From assembly GCA_964396595.1 (NCBI GenBank), contig CAYNFR010000035.1, positions 1-32,694 on the forward strand: a stretch of DNA of 32,694 nucleotides. Reading direction: 5' to 3'. Below, piece after piece: positions 9,787 through 17,244 of the stretch. The notes under the pieces are model-generated. The model searched no databases. It was given only the letters and a program-made list of their open reading frames with translations, and was not told the DNA's origin. Origin of the DNA: CAYNFR01 sp964396595 (GTDB lineage Bacteria > Bacteroidota > Bacteroidia > Chitinophagales > Saprospiraceae). Position 1 is the first letter of the stretch. Each line of letters opens with the position of its first letter. Position numbers and translations under genes: made by a program.

Positions 9787-9863
9787 ATTCAATAAAAAAA
9801 AGGGGATAACAAGTAAACCAGCGTGAATGCCAAAATCAACCAATTCGTAGCCCCCCCCTCACC

Positions 9864-11423
9864 CTACCTCAAAAACAATATAGGCGTATCCTTGAATGCT
9901 CTGTAACTCAATACAAGTGCAAACGGAAGTAATACCACAGTAGGAATCCATGCAGCCTCGATAGCGTTGAGCGAGCCACTGCGGAGTAGTCGGTCTCCAG
10001 AGATGTAAAGCATTATAAAAGTGATATAAAAACCGGTGGCTATGAGCATAGGTGCACCAAATCCGCCTTTGCGAATAATCACACCTGCAGGAGCCCCAAT
10101 GAATAAGAAGACAATACATACTGCTGCCCATGACCATTGTTGATGATATCTCAGCTGATATTTGCTTATTTCGTTTTGGGTTGATCTGATTTCTGACTGT
10201 CTGTTTTCTACGTTATCAGTTATGGCTCTGATATTAGACTTTATAGGATCAATCATGTCTTTGAGATCCTTCGTGATCGCGATATCAAACAAACTCTTTA
10301 CATCTGGATCCCCAGCTCGGTCAAAATCAATAGACACTCCCTTTTCTTCAGCCTTGATCTTGGTCAGAGTCGCCGTATTTTCAAGCACGGATTCAGGTAT
10401 TACCACATTTCCGATTCTCAGCTTCTTCTGGGCCTTGCCATCTACGTCCAGCACTACAGTGTCTAGAATATGACCTTCTTCTATGATAGATGAGGTATCT
10501 GTTTTTTGGGCATATTCCATCACCTGATAAGGACGTCTGTTAGATGTAATCACCTCCCTTATTCTTCCTCTTAGCGTATCAATACGCTCGGATAGTTCAG
10601 ATCTCGTCATAAAATCATAGTCTTGATAATCAACACTTACGCGGCTCAAGTCTAGAAGTTTGGATAAATCGAAAGACTTCTGCATATGTGTGAACTCTAC
10701 GCGCCGTACCTCCCGGGCACCCAGATCATAATTGCGCATTGATGGGTTGCTAGCGGTCGCCCTTAACTCCATCAGTTGATACCCGGAATCAAGGTTCATT
10801 ATCAAAAATTTTTGATCAGCGGAAACGAATAACTCTGCAGTCTTCGCATAAGTAACATTGACTATGGTTTTATCTGGATCCGTATAATCGCTTATCAAGA
10901 TTCCTTTTACTGTTCTGCCATCTGACTCCTTACGATCAATATAAATGGAGTAATTATTAAACTCCTGATTAAAAATTTTCTCATCGAAGACGAAGGTCAA
11001 CTTATTTGTCTTCATGGCTCTCATCTTCGAAAGATAGCGCTTATTGGCCATCGGCTTTAGCTCCTTGGAGGCAAAAAGGGAGAATGACGCCACAAGAATG
11101 GCAACAATCAATCCCGATAAGAGCATCCGCCCAAAAGATACTCCTGCTGACTTAAGACTTAATATTTCGTACTTCTCCGCCATATCACCGAACACCATCA
11201 CACTAGATAACAATATCGTCAATGGCAATGCCAAAGGAATCAAGGCTACACTAAAACTTCCAATAAGATCCAAATAGTCGAATGCGCCATAACCATTGCC
11301 AAGGATATCATCAATAGTCTTCCATAAGGTCTGCATGACCAACACGAACTCCACCACAAAAAATGCCAAGATGATGGGACCTATAAACCCTTTAACAAAG
11401 TGCTTATCTATTATCTTTAGCAA
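9864..11423 (-). CDS. LptF/LptG family permease (YjgP/YjgQ)
   Basis: A 519-residue inner membrane protein of the LptF/LptG family, the permease half of the LptB2FG ABC transporter that extracts lipopolysaccharide from the inner membrane. It has three N-terminal membrane segments (about 13-34, 52-78 and 98-118), with the family motif ILSLKSAGVSF between the second and third. A long extracytoplasmic domain (about 125-425, normally a beta-jellyroll) precedes three C-terminal segments (from WSWAAVCIVFLFIGAPAG to the end). Its length exceeds the roughly 360 residues of enterobacterial LptF/G because the periplasmic domain is enlarged, as is usual in Bacteroidota. LptF cannot be told from LptG here. 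It is divergent from the ECF sigma gene and shares a very short intergenic region with it. A good promoter lies 22 bases before the ATG. Confidence 0.9.
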   Translation of the reverse strand: MLKIIDKHFVKGFIGPIILAFFVVEFVLVMQTLWKTIDDILGNGYGAFDYLDLIGSFSVALIPLALPLTILLSSVMVFGDMAEKYEILSLKSAGVSFGRMLLSGLIVAILVASFSLFASKELKPMANKRYLSKMRAMKTNKLTFVFDEKIFNQEFNNYSIYIDRKESDGRTVKGILISDYTDPDKTIVNVTYAKTAELFVSADQKFLIMNLDSGYQLMELRATASNPSMRNYDLGAREVRRVEFTHMQKSFDLSKLLDLSRVSVDYQDYDFMTRSELSERIDTLRGRIREVITSNRRPYQVMEYAQKTDTSSIIEEGHILDTVVLDVDGKAQKKLRIGNVVIPESVLENTATLTKIKAEEKGVSIDFDRAGDPDVKSLFDIAITKDLKDMIDPIKSNIRAITDNVENRQSEIRSTQNEISKYQLRYHQQWSWAAVCIVFLFIGAPAGVIIRKGGFGAPMLIATGFYITFIMLYISGDRLLRSGSLNAIEAAWIPTVVLLPFALVLSYRAFKDTPILFLR

Positions 11424-11444
11424 CTATTAGCGAATTTTCTGTAA

Positions 11445-11477
11445 CAAAGTTACGCTCAATTCCGTCAATACAACAAA
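11445..11477 (-). promoter_or_regulatory. promoter of lptF/G-type gene (-7 and -33 elements)
   Basis: On the minus strand TAACTTTG (11445-11452) matches the Bacteroidota -7 consensus TAnnTTTG exactly. A -33 element lies upstream: TTG at 11471-11473 (18-base spacer), or TTTG at 11474-11477 (21 bases). The predicted start leaves a leader of about 15 bases before the ATG at 11423. The -33 element lies within 21 bases of the proposed start of the divergent sigma gene, so the two genes could compete or be co-controlled. Confidence 0.65.
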
Positions 11478-11497
11478 TCTGACAACACATCGCCACG

Positions 11498-11998
11498 CTG
11501 AATACTATACTGGCCATTAAGAATAAACTATATCGCTATGCCCTGCGCATCGTGGGGGACGAAATGACTGCAGAGGATATTGTACAAGAAGTGATGGTAA
11601 AGGTATGGAAAAGGGAAGCAGAGTTCGGTGAGTTAGACAACCAGGAAGCATGGTGTATGACTGTAACACGCAACCTTGCGCTAGATGTGTTGAGAAAGAA
11701 GAAAATGGATATTGATGACATTGATGGCTATGTGGGTGTCATGGACAAAGCTTTAAATCCTGAACAATCCATGGTGTCATCTGACATTATGTCGATTATT
11801 CATGATGCAATCAATGCATTACCCTTGAACCAAAAACAAGTAGTCCATCTGAGAGAAATCGAAGAGTATAACTACAAAGACATAGCACAAATTACCGGAA
11901 TGACCGAAGACCAAGTCAAAGTCTATCTTCACAGAGCCAGGATATCACTGAGACAGAAGTTGAGTAAATTTTATGAAACTAATTTTCAAAAAGGATAA
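11498..11998 (+). CDS. ECF-type RNA polymerase sigma factor (non-canonical start)
   Basis: An ECF sigma-70 factor. Region 2 is clear: KNKLYRYALRIVGD, then AEDIVQEVMVKVW and the -10-recognition segment EAWCMTVTRNLALDVLR. Region 4 shows ALPLNQKQVVHLREIEEYNYKDIAQ followed by the helix-turn-helix MTEDQVKVYLHRARISLR. The first ATG/GTG/TTG in frame is GTG at 11552, which would delete KNKLYRYALRI of region 2.1. The frame stays open upstream to a TGA at 11480-11482 and encodes family-like residues throughout. I therefore place the start at CTG 11498 (166 residues); CTG 11510 and ATT 11516 are alternatives, and an automatic caller would choose GTG 11552 (148 residues). It is followed within 23 bases by a probable anti-sigma gene and then a DUF4252 gene, a recurrent Bacteroidota operon. 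Confidence 0.88.
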   Translation: MNTILAIKNKLYRYALRIVGDEMTAEDIVQEVMVKVWKREAEFGELDNQEAWCMTVTRNLALDVLRKKKMDIDDIDGYVGVMDKALNPEQSMVSSDIMSIIHDAINALPLNQKQVVHLREIEEYNYKDIAQITGMTEDQVKVYLHRARISLRQKLSKFYETNFQKG

Positions 11999-12021
11999 AT
12001 TGATTAAACTAATATCAATAA

Positions 12022-12465
12022 ATGAAAAGGGATAATATTAATAAGCTTCTTGACAAATATTGGAGCTCAGAGAGCTCTTTAGAAGAAGAGAAATTTTTAA
12101 AGAATCATTTTACAACTACACATAATGATGATCTGGAAACAGCCCTATTTAGCTATTATAAAAATCAACAATCGATAGCACCACAACGGACAATAGGAGC
12201 AAGTGGATCTAGACATATAAGATGGTCATGGTCAATAATTACAGCTGCAGCGGCCTCTGTATGCCTAATATTAAGCGCATATTGGCTTTATACTGGCAAT
12301 CCAAAATTAGAAAACGAACCGACCGTATATGCTGAAGCTGATATAGAAGGAGCGCTGGAAGCAACTAAGGCTGCATTAGCAATCGTCTCAAACAGTCTTA
12401 ACAAAGGACACGAGGCCATAGACATAAGCATGAAAAATTTTAATAAAACTAATATTCTAAACTAA
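12022..12465 (+). CDS. probable anti-sigma factor, single-pass membrane protein
   Basis: A 147-residue protein with a cytoplasmic N-terminus, one membrane helix (about 70-90, WSIITAAAASVCLILSAYWLY) and a roughly 55-residue extracytoplasmic tail. The N-terminal block INKLLDKYWSSESSLEEEKFLKNHF resembles the short sigma-binding segment at the start of many Bacteroidota proteins encoded just after ECF sigma genes. There is no zinc-binding HxxxCxxC motif, so it is not a ZAS-type anti-sigma. The role is inferred from topology and from its place between the sigma gene (23-base gap) and the DUF4252 gene (20-base gap). No known family was recognised for the tail, which holds an Ala-rich helix (EGALEATKAALAI). 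Confidence 0.6.
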   Translation: MKRDNINKLLDKYWSSESSLEEEKFLKNHFTTTHNDDLETALFSYYKNQQSIAPQRTIGASGSRHIRWSWSIITAAAASVCLILSAYWLYTGNPKLENEPTVYAEADIEGALEATKAALAIVSNSLNKGHEAIDISMKNFNKTNILN

Positions 12466-12485
12466 AAATTATTAACCCATATATT

Positions 12486-13013
12486 ATGAGAAATACACTT
12501 GTATTGATATTGATATTCGTAAGTATCAACATGAGCTTCGGACAGAAGGCAGTCGATAAATTTTTTGACAAACTAGAAGACAGAGATGATTATGCTGTAA
12601 TATCTGTCAATAGAGAGATGTTTAAAATGCTTGCCTCTTTGGATCTCGACAGCGAAGAACCGGGGCTAAAAGAAATGCTTCGTAATATTAAAATGTTAAA
12701 AGTTTACATCAAAGAAAGCGATGCATCCCTGAGTGATTTTAACGAGATTAATAATCTAATAAAAGGAAACCTGAATAATCTCGTTTCTGTAAAAAACAAA
12801 GAAGAGCGCATTATGCTTTATACGGGCCCGGGAAAATCGGATGATATCGTCGATGGTATAGTACTACTCGTTCACGGCGAAAAAGAAAACGTCTTTATCA
12901 AGATTGATGGCATAATCAATCTCAATCAACTAGGTGCTTTATCTAAAAAATTAAACATTAAAGGCTTAGATAGCCTTCAGCAATTAGATAAGAAGAGTTA
13001 CGAGGATGACTAA
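12486..13013 (+). CDS. DUF4252 domain-containing secreted protein
   Basis: A 175-residue exported protein. Residues 1-20 form a signal peptide ending SFGQ. The mature part matches DUF4252: a start of the type DKFFDKLEDRDDYAVISVNREMFKML, a central LRNIKMLKVYIKES strand-helix block, and a late ENVFIKIDGIINLNQLGALSKKL block. Function is unknown. DUF4252 proteins recur directly after ECF sigma factor genes in Bacteroidota, often in more than one copy; only one is present here. It is the last gene of the operon, with an intrinsic terminator 27 bases past its stop. A role as target or effector of the sigma/anti-sigma pair is a guess from context. Alternative: a free periplasmic protein unrelated to signalling. 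Confidence 0.8.
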   Translation: MRNTLVLILIFVSINMSFGQKAVDKFFDKLEDRDDYAVISVNREMFKMLASLDLDSEEPGLKEMLRNIKMLKVYIKESDASLSDFNEINNLIKGNLNNLVSVKNKEERIMLYTGPGKSDDIVDGIVLLVHGEKENVFIKIDGIINLNQLGALSKKLNIKGLDSLQQLDKKSYEDD

Positions 13014-13040
13014 ACCGGCTAGGTTTATATAAAAATTATT

Positions 13041-13072
13041 AAGCCCGAGATATACGATCATCGGGCTTTTTT
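13041..13072 (+). terminator. intrinsic terminator of sigma/anti-sigma/DUF4252 operon
   Basis: An 8-bp stem, AAGCCCGA (13041-13048) with TCGGGCTT (13061-13068), and a 12-base loop. A T run continues to 13072 after the stem. It stands 27 bases after the DUF4252 stop codon on the same strand. Confidence 0.85.
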
Positions 13073-13710
13073 GTTGATGCCGTTTTTTGTGATATTACAA
13101 TTTTCTATGTGAAACTTAATGTAGTGACTGTTACCCGAGCAGATTTTCAATATTCGAATCAGTAAATCTCCTCGCGACCTTAATTGATTGTTTACTCCCG
13201 CAAAAAACATAGATAGGCGTAGACGAGAGTTTAGATCGCTAACAGATCTATGTTCATCAGTTTGATCTGCATTATCTGTGTTCTATCCCTATAGAACGTA
13301 GAAGATACAGATATGGCAGATGGTCGCTAAGATGTTGTCGTGGCGAATATTAACTCTCGCAGATGGCGCAGATGAAGACAGAGATAGCTCGGTTAGAAAC
13401 ACCTTGAAAAGTCCCTAGGGGATGTAATTATTAAAGATTGATGAAATCAAAAAAATGAACAAACCTCACAGGGGTGACATGGCCAATCTATCAAGTCGTG
13501 TTAAAATTTTTTATTGGATGAAGTATAACTTTTATTGAAGTTGGCATTTTTTGAGCAAAATTGATCATTATAGATTGCTTAACTCCCTATTTGAACTACT
13601 GACCCGACATTAGACCTTAGCACTCTTGATTCGGAACAAAAAGTTTGCACCTGTGTATATAGCTGATTCCACACAGTGTTTGTACCTTGATTGCTCAAAT
13701 CATAAATCTA
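13073..13710. other. gene-free stretch between operons
   Basis: I see no coding region. Besides the nested inverted repeat listed separately (13224-13377), it holds the 8-bp palindrome CCCTAGGG (13413-13420) and a CCTCACAGG motif near 13464-13472. The latter resembles one arm of intergenic repeats I associate with Bacteroidota genomes; no second arm was found. The promoter of the downstream VPS10-type gene must lie here, but the best -7 candidate (AAAGTTTG, 13640-13647) has a mismatch and no -33 partner. Confidence 0.45.
13224..13377. repeat. nested inverted repeat built from ATCTGY/RCAGAT units
   Basis: An inner hairpin has a perfect GTTCTAT (13280-13286), loop CCCT, ATAGAAC (13291-13297). 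It is flanked by ATCTGC (13265-13270) and ATCTGT (13274-13279) on the left, matched by ACAGAT (13307-13312) and GCAGAT (13316-13321) on the right, each pair spaced by three bases. A 9-base bulge (13298-13306) sits on the right arm. An outer perfect 8-bp pair, CGAGAGTT (13224-13231) with AACTCTCG (13352-13359), encloses everything. Further CAGATGGCGCAGAT units follow. The units resemble the dispersed ATCTGCGTTCATCTG-type intergenic elements found in many environmental bacterial genomes. Confidence 0.6.
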
Positions 13711-16581
13711 ATGAATTTTCTCTCTCGTATGCTTAAATACAGCTTCTTACTAGGCACACTGTACATAGGGGTCTCTACCCTCTTCGCCCAGATAGGTGAT
13801 GCCCGTCTTATGTCCATTACTGCGTTTGAAAAAACACAACAAGGCTTGCTCAGTCAATGGACATTTGAGAGCATCGGACCTACTATTTTCAGTGGTCGTG
13901 TGGTTGATATCGCCGTCAATCCTAGCGACCCTACACATTATTATGTCGCCTATGCATCCGGAGGGTTGTGGGTAACCAGAAATAATGGAACCACTTTCTC
14001 CCCCATCTTTGATAAAGAAGCAGTCATGACGATTGGGGCGATTGCGGTTAATTGGGGGAATGGGGAAATTTGGGTAGGTACCGGCGAAGTGAATAGCAGT
14101 CGCTCTTCCTATGCAGGTGTAGGTGTTTTTCTGTCCCAAGATAATGGTGCTACCTGGCTTTATAAAGGATTGCCTGAAAGTCATCACATCGGCAAAATAC
14201 TCATCGACCCTCAAGATGCCAATCGCATAATCGTCGCAGTATTAGGACATCTGTACACAGACAATCCTGAACGTGGGGTGTATGTCTCCACAGACGGCGG
14301 AGATTCGTGGGAGCATAGCCTTTTTGTCAATGAAAAAACAGGTGTAGTTGATCTGATCATGGATCCATCTAACAGTAATATCCTTTATGCAGCTAGCTGG
14401 CAGCGTGATCGAAAGGCATGGAACTTTATTGAAGCCGGTGAAGGCTCCGCTCTATACAAATCAGTAGATGGAGCTAAGAACTGGGTTAACATCATCGATC
14501 AGAATAGTGGCTTTCCTTCTGGCAATGGCGCAGGAAGAATCGGCCTCGGTATGTCAAGAAATAATGCGGAAACACGTCTTTATGCGCTGATCGACAATTA
14601 TGATCCCAAGCCACAAACTGCGTCCCCTGTCAGTATTGGGTTGACTAAAAATGACTTTGAAAACATGGATGTACCTACATTCTTAAAACTCGATGACGAT
14701 GACTTAAATCAATATCTGAGACGCAATAATTTTCCGCAAAAACATAATGCCGATAAGCTCAAAGAAGATGTAAAATCCGGAAAAACAGCCGTGAGTGATC
14801 TTAAGAAATATGTTGATAATGCCAACGCAGCACTATTTGAAACAGATGTGATAGGTGCTGAACTTTATGTGAGTCTTGACGAAGGGCGTACTTGGCGCAA
14901 GACACATGAAGGTTTTCTAGACGGTCTGTATTACACTTATGGATATTATTTTGGTGTAATTGCTACCCACCCTACACAGCCGGATATCGTATATATAGCC
15001 GGTGTACCTATCCTCAGATCCATAGATGGAGGTAAAACATTCGTCAATATAAACGGGGATAATGTCCATGTAGATCATCACAAGATCTGGATCAATCCTG
15101 CCAATGCAAATCATCTCCTCCTCGGTAATGATGGTGGCATTAACACCAGTTATGATGCAGGCGACAGCTGGCTAAAAAATCCCTCCCCTCCGGTCGGGCA
15201 ATTTTACTATATCGCTGTGGACAATGCCACACCATATAATGTCTATGGCGGTCTCCAGGACAATGGGGTGTGGAAAGGCTCACATCTCTATAGCCCATCC
15301 ACTGAGTGGCAACAAACGGGCAGGTATCCTTATGAAGCGCTTCTTGGTGGGGATGGTATGCAGGTACAGATCGATACGCGGACGAATGATATTGTCTACA
15401 CCGGATTTCAGTTTGGCAACTATTTCCGCATCAATACGACCACCCAAAAAAGAGAGTATATAACCCCCAGGCATGAATTGGGCGAGAGCCCATACAGATG
15501 GAATTGGCAGACGCCTATTCATTTATCTGTACACAATCAGGACATCTTATATATGGGCAGCAACTATCTCTTCCGCTCATTAAATCAAGGTTCAGATTTT
15601 ACGCGCATTTCTGATGATTTGACTCTAGGCGGCAGGATTGGTGATGTAGCCTTTGGCACCTTGACAGCGATGCATGAGAGCCCATTGAAATTTGGCTTGC
15701 TATATACAGGAAGTGATGACGGTCTGGTGTATGTCAGTCCGGACGGTGGGCATAGCTGGCGATCCATAAATATTGGGTTGCCGGAAGATATGTGGATTTC
15801 CAGAATTCAGTCTTCTGCGCATGAATTGAGTCGGGTGTATGTCTCCCTCAATGGTTATCGACATGATCATTTTGATGCCTATATATATCGTAGCAATGAT
15901 TACGGAGATACATGGGAGCGACTCGGTCTTAACCTCCCCAAAGAGCCGGTTAATGTTATCAAAGAAGATCCTCATTATGCAGATATTCTGTATGTAGGTA
16001 CAGACAGAGGCGTATACATATCCCTTGATCAAGGCAAATCCTTTGAAATGGCTCGCGCCAATATACCAAATGTGCCGGTGCATGATATTGTCGTTCAAGA
16101 ACGCGATAAACATCTACTCATAGGCTCTCATGGCAGATCGATATATCTCAATGATCTTAAGCCGCTGTATGCACTATACGCATCTATGGGAGACAAATTA
16201 CAGCTAGTGGATATTCCGAATATAAAATACCGACCAAATGTCGGCAATAGAAGAAGCTCTTTCTCATCATACGGGTCTAATAATGTTGACATATTTTTTG
16301 TTTCACCAGCGGCACAAAATGTAACACTGGAACTTCTAAATGCAGAGAATAAAACTGTTTTCAGCCATTCGGTTAAGGCACATAAAGGAATCAATCTATA
16401 TAAATATGATACGTCCATAGATCATGACAAAATATCAGTTTACAATAAATCCAGAACAGACAACAAAGCCGATGTATCAAAACAAGCACAAAATGGAAGC
16501 TACTATCTACAATCCGGCAAATACACCATTGTTGTCAGTGCAGGAAATCGAAGAAGCGAAAAAACACTGGAAATAAAATAA
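13711..16581 (+). CDS. secreted VPS10/sortilin-like Asp-box (BNR) repeat protein
   Basis: A 956-residue exported protein with a signal peptide (1-27, ending LFAQ). I chose ATG 13711; an upstream in-frame TTG at 13687 adds eight residues before a good signal peptide. The body is a sortilin/BNR-type beta-propeller with about ten Asp-box motifs (SxDxGxxW/F): SQDNGATW, STDGGDSW, SVDGAKNW, SLDEGRTW, SIDGGKTF, SYDAGDSW, SLNQGSDF, SPDGGHSW, SNDYGDTW, SLDQGKSF. The segment SGRVVDIAVNPSDPTHYYVA near the N-terminus is typical of the family annotated as VPS10-domain or glycosyl-hydrolase-like. The last roughly 100 residues look like a small beta-sandwich. No type IX secretion tail is visible and no catalytic sialidase residues can be assigned. 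It is the first gene of a cluster with a rhomboid protease (27-base gap) and an MBL hydrolase. Substrate unknown. Confidence 0.85.
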   Translation: MNFLSRMLKYSFLLGTLYIGVSTLFAQIGDARLMSITAFEKTQQGLLSQWTFESIGPTIFSGRVVDIAVNPSDPTHYYVAYASGGLWVTRNNGTTFSPIFDKEAVMTIGAIAVNWGNGEIWVGTGEVNSSRSSYAGVGVFLSQDNGATWLYKGLPESHHIGKILIDPQDANRIIVAVLGHLYTDNPERGVYVSTDGGDSWEHSLFVNEKTGVVDLIMDPSNSNILYAASWQRDRKAWNFIEAGEGSALYKSVDGAKNWVNIIDQNSGFPSGNGAGRIGLGMSRNNAETRLYALIDNYDPKPQTASPVSIGLTKNDFENMDVPTFLKLDDDDLNQYLRRNNFPQKHNADKLKEDVKSGKTAVSDLKKYVDNANAALFETDVIGAELYVSLDEGRTWRKTHEGFLDGLYYTYGYYFGVIATHPTQPDIVYIAGVPILRSIDGGKTFVNINGDNVHVDHHKIWINPANANHLLLGNDGGINTSYDAGDSWLKNPSPPVGQFYYIAVDNATPYNVYGGLQDNGVWKGSHLYSPSTEWQQTGRYPYEALLGGDGMQVQIDTRTNDIVYTGFQFGNYFRINTTTQKREYITPRHELGESPYRWNWQTPIHLSVHNQDILYMGSNYLFRSLNQGSDFTRISDDLTLGGRIGDVAFGTLTAMHESPLKFGLLYTGSDDGLVYVSPDGGHSWRSINIGLPEDMWISRIQSSAHELSRVYVSLNGYRHDHFDAYIYRSNDYGDTWERLGLNLPKEPVNVIKEDPHYADILYVGTDRGVYISLDQGKSFEMARANIPNVPVHDIVVQERDKHLLIGSHGRSIYLNDLKPLYALYASMGDKLQLVDIPNIKYRPNVGNRRSSFSSYGSNNVDIFFVSPAAQNVTLELLNAENKTVFSHSVKAHKGINLYKYDTSIDHDKISVYNKSRTDNKADVSKQAQNGSYYLQSGKYTIVVSAGNRRSEKTLEIK

Positions 16582-16608
16582 TTACAAAAAAGAGACTTAC
16601 ATATTCTT

Positions 16609-17232
16609 ATGGATACACCGATTACCCTGATTATTATCGCCGGCACTTGTCTGATATCTTGGCGATGCTTTAAAGACATGTCGTTATTCAACCGACTCAG
16701 TCACAGACCATATATTGAGCATCGTCATTATGAGTATCACAGACTGCTTTCTTCGGGGTTCGTACATGGCAGTATAGGCCACCTCTTTATCAATATGTAT
16801 GTGTTATATCAGTTCGGAGGATTGTTAGAAAGCTTTCTTGTGTATGACAGAGGAGAATTGATGGGGCGTCTGATGTATATCGGCTTCTATATGATAGCGA
16901 TCATATTTGCGAACATGGGCACTTTTGTTTCTCAAAAAGACAATGCGCACTTTGCCTCTATCGGTGCGTCGGGCGTGACAAGTGCGACGGTATTTATATA
17001 TGCTTTATTTGCCCCATGGCAAATGTTTCTATTCCCTCCGGTACCGGCGATCGTATTTGCGGTACTATACATTGCATATTCTGCCTGGGCATCGAAGCAG
17101 AAACGTGATAATATTGATCATCAGGCGCATCTCTGGGGTGCGATATTCGGCGTGTTGTTCTTTTTTATCGCTTTTAATGACATGTGGCCTTCCACACTAT
17201 ATCAACTCATGCACCCGACTGTGGGTTTTTAA
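16609..17232 (+). CDS. rhomboid family intramembrane serine protease
   Basis: A 207-residue polytopic membrane protein of the rhomboid family. The second helix carries the HGSIGHLFINMY motif (His53, His58, Asn62). The catalytic serine is Ser121 in GASG, and the catalytic histidine is His174 in DHQAHLWGAIFG. About six hydrophobic segments are seen, the compact bacterial core. The enzyme cleaves single-pass membrane proteins within the bilayer. It lies 27 bases after the VPS10-type gene and 12 bases before the MBL gene, suggesting one operon. Its substrate is unknown. The VPS10-type protein has only an N-terminal signal and is not an obvious substrate. The probable anti-sigma protein encoded about 4 kb upstream is a single-pass protein, but nothing in the sequence links them. 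Confidence 0.9.
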   Translation: MDTPITLIIIAGTCLISWRCFKDMSLFNRLSHRPYIEHRHYEYHRLLSSGFVHGSIGHLFINMYVLYQFGGLLESFLVYDRGELMGRLMYIGFYMIAIIFANMGTFVSQKDNAHFASIGASGVTSATVFIYALFAPWQMFLFPPVPAIVFAVLYIAYSAWASKQKRDNIDHQAHLWGAIFGVLFFFIAFNDMWPSTLYQLMHPTVGF

Positions 17233-17244
17233 AACTAAAAGCAA

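Noticed and set aside
9851..9858. Run of eight C as a phase-variation tract for the lptF/G-type gene
   Set aside because: The run lies past the stop codon of that gene, so slippage would not change the protein.
13541..13557. Sigma-54-like site TTGGCA...GAGCA upstream of the VPS10-type gene
   Set aside because: Only the invariant GG and GC with ten bases between them agree; the -12 part reads GAGC instead of TTGC and no enhancer-like repeat is evident.
13750..14214. Minus-strand reading frame of 154 codons inside the VPS10-type gene
   Set aside because: It is a shadow of a strongly supported gene on the opposite strand, with an unlikely composition.
13711..16581. Active sialidase assignment from the Asp-box repeats
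   Set aside because: Asp boxes mark a propeller fold only; the arginine triad and catalytic Tyr/Glu/Asp of sialidases cannot be identified.
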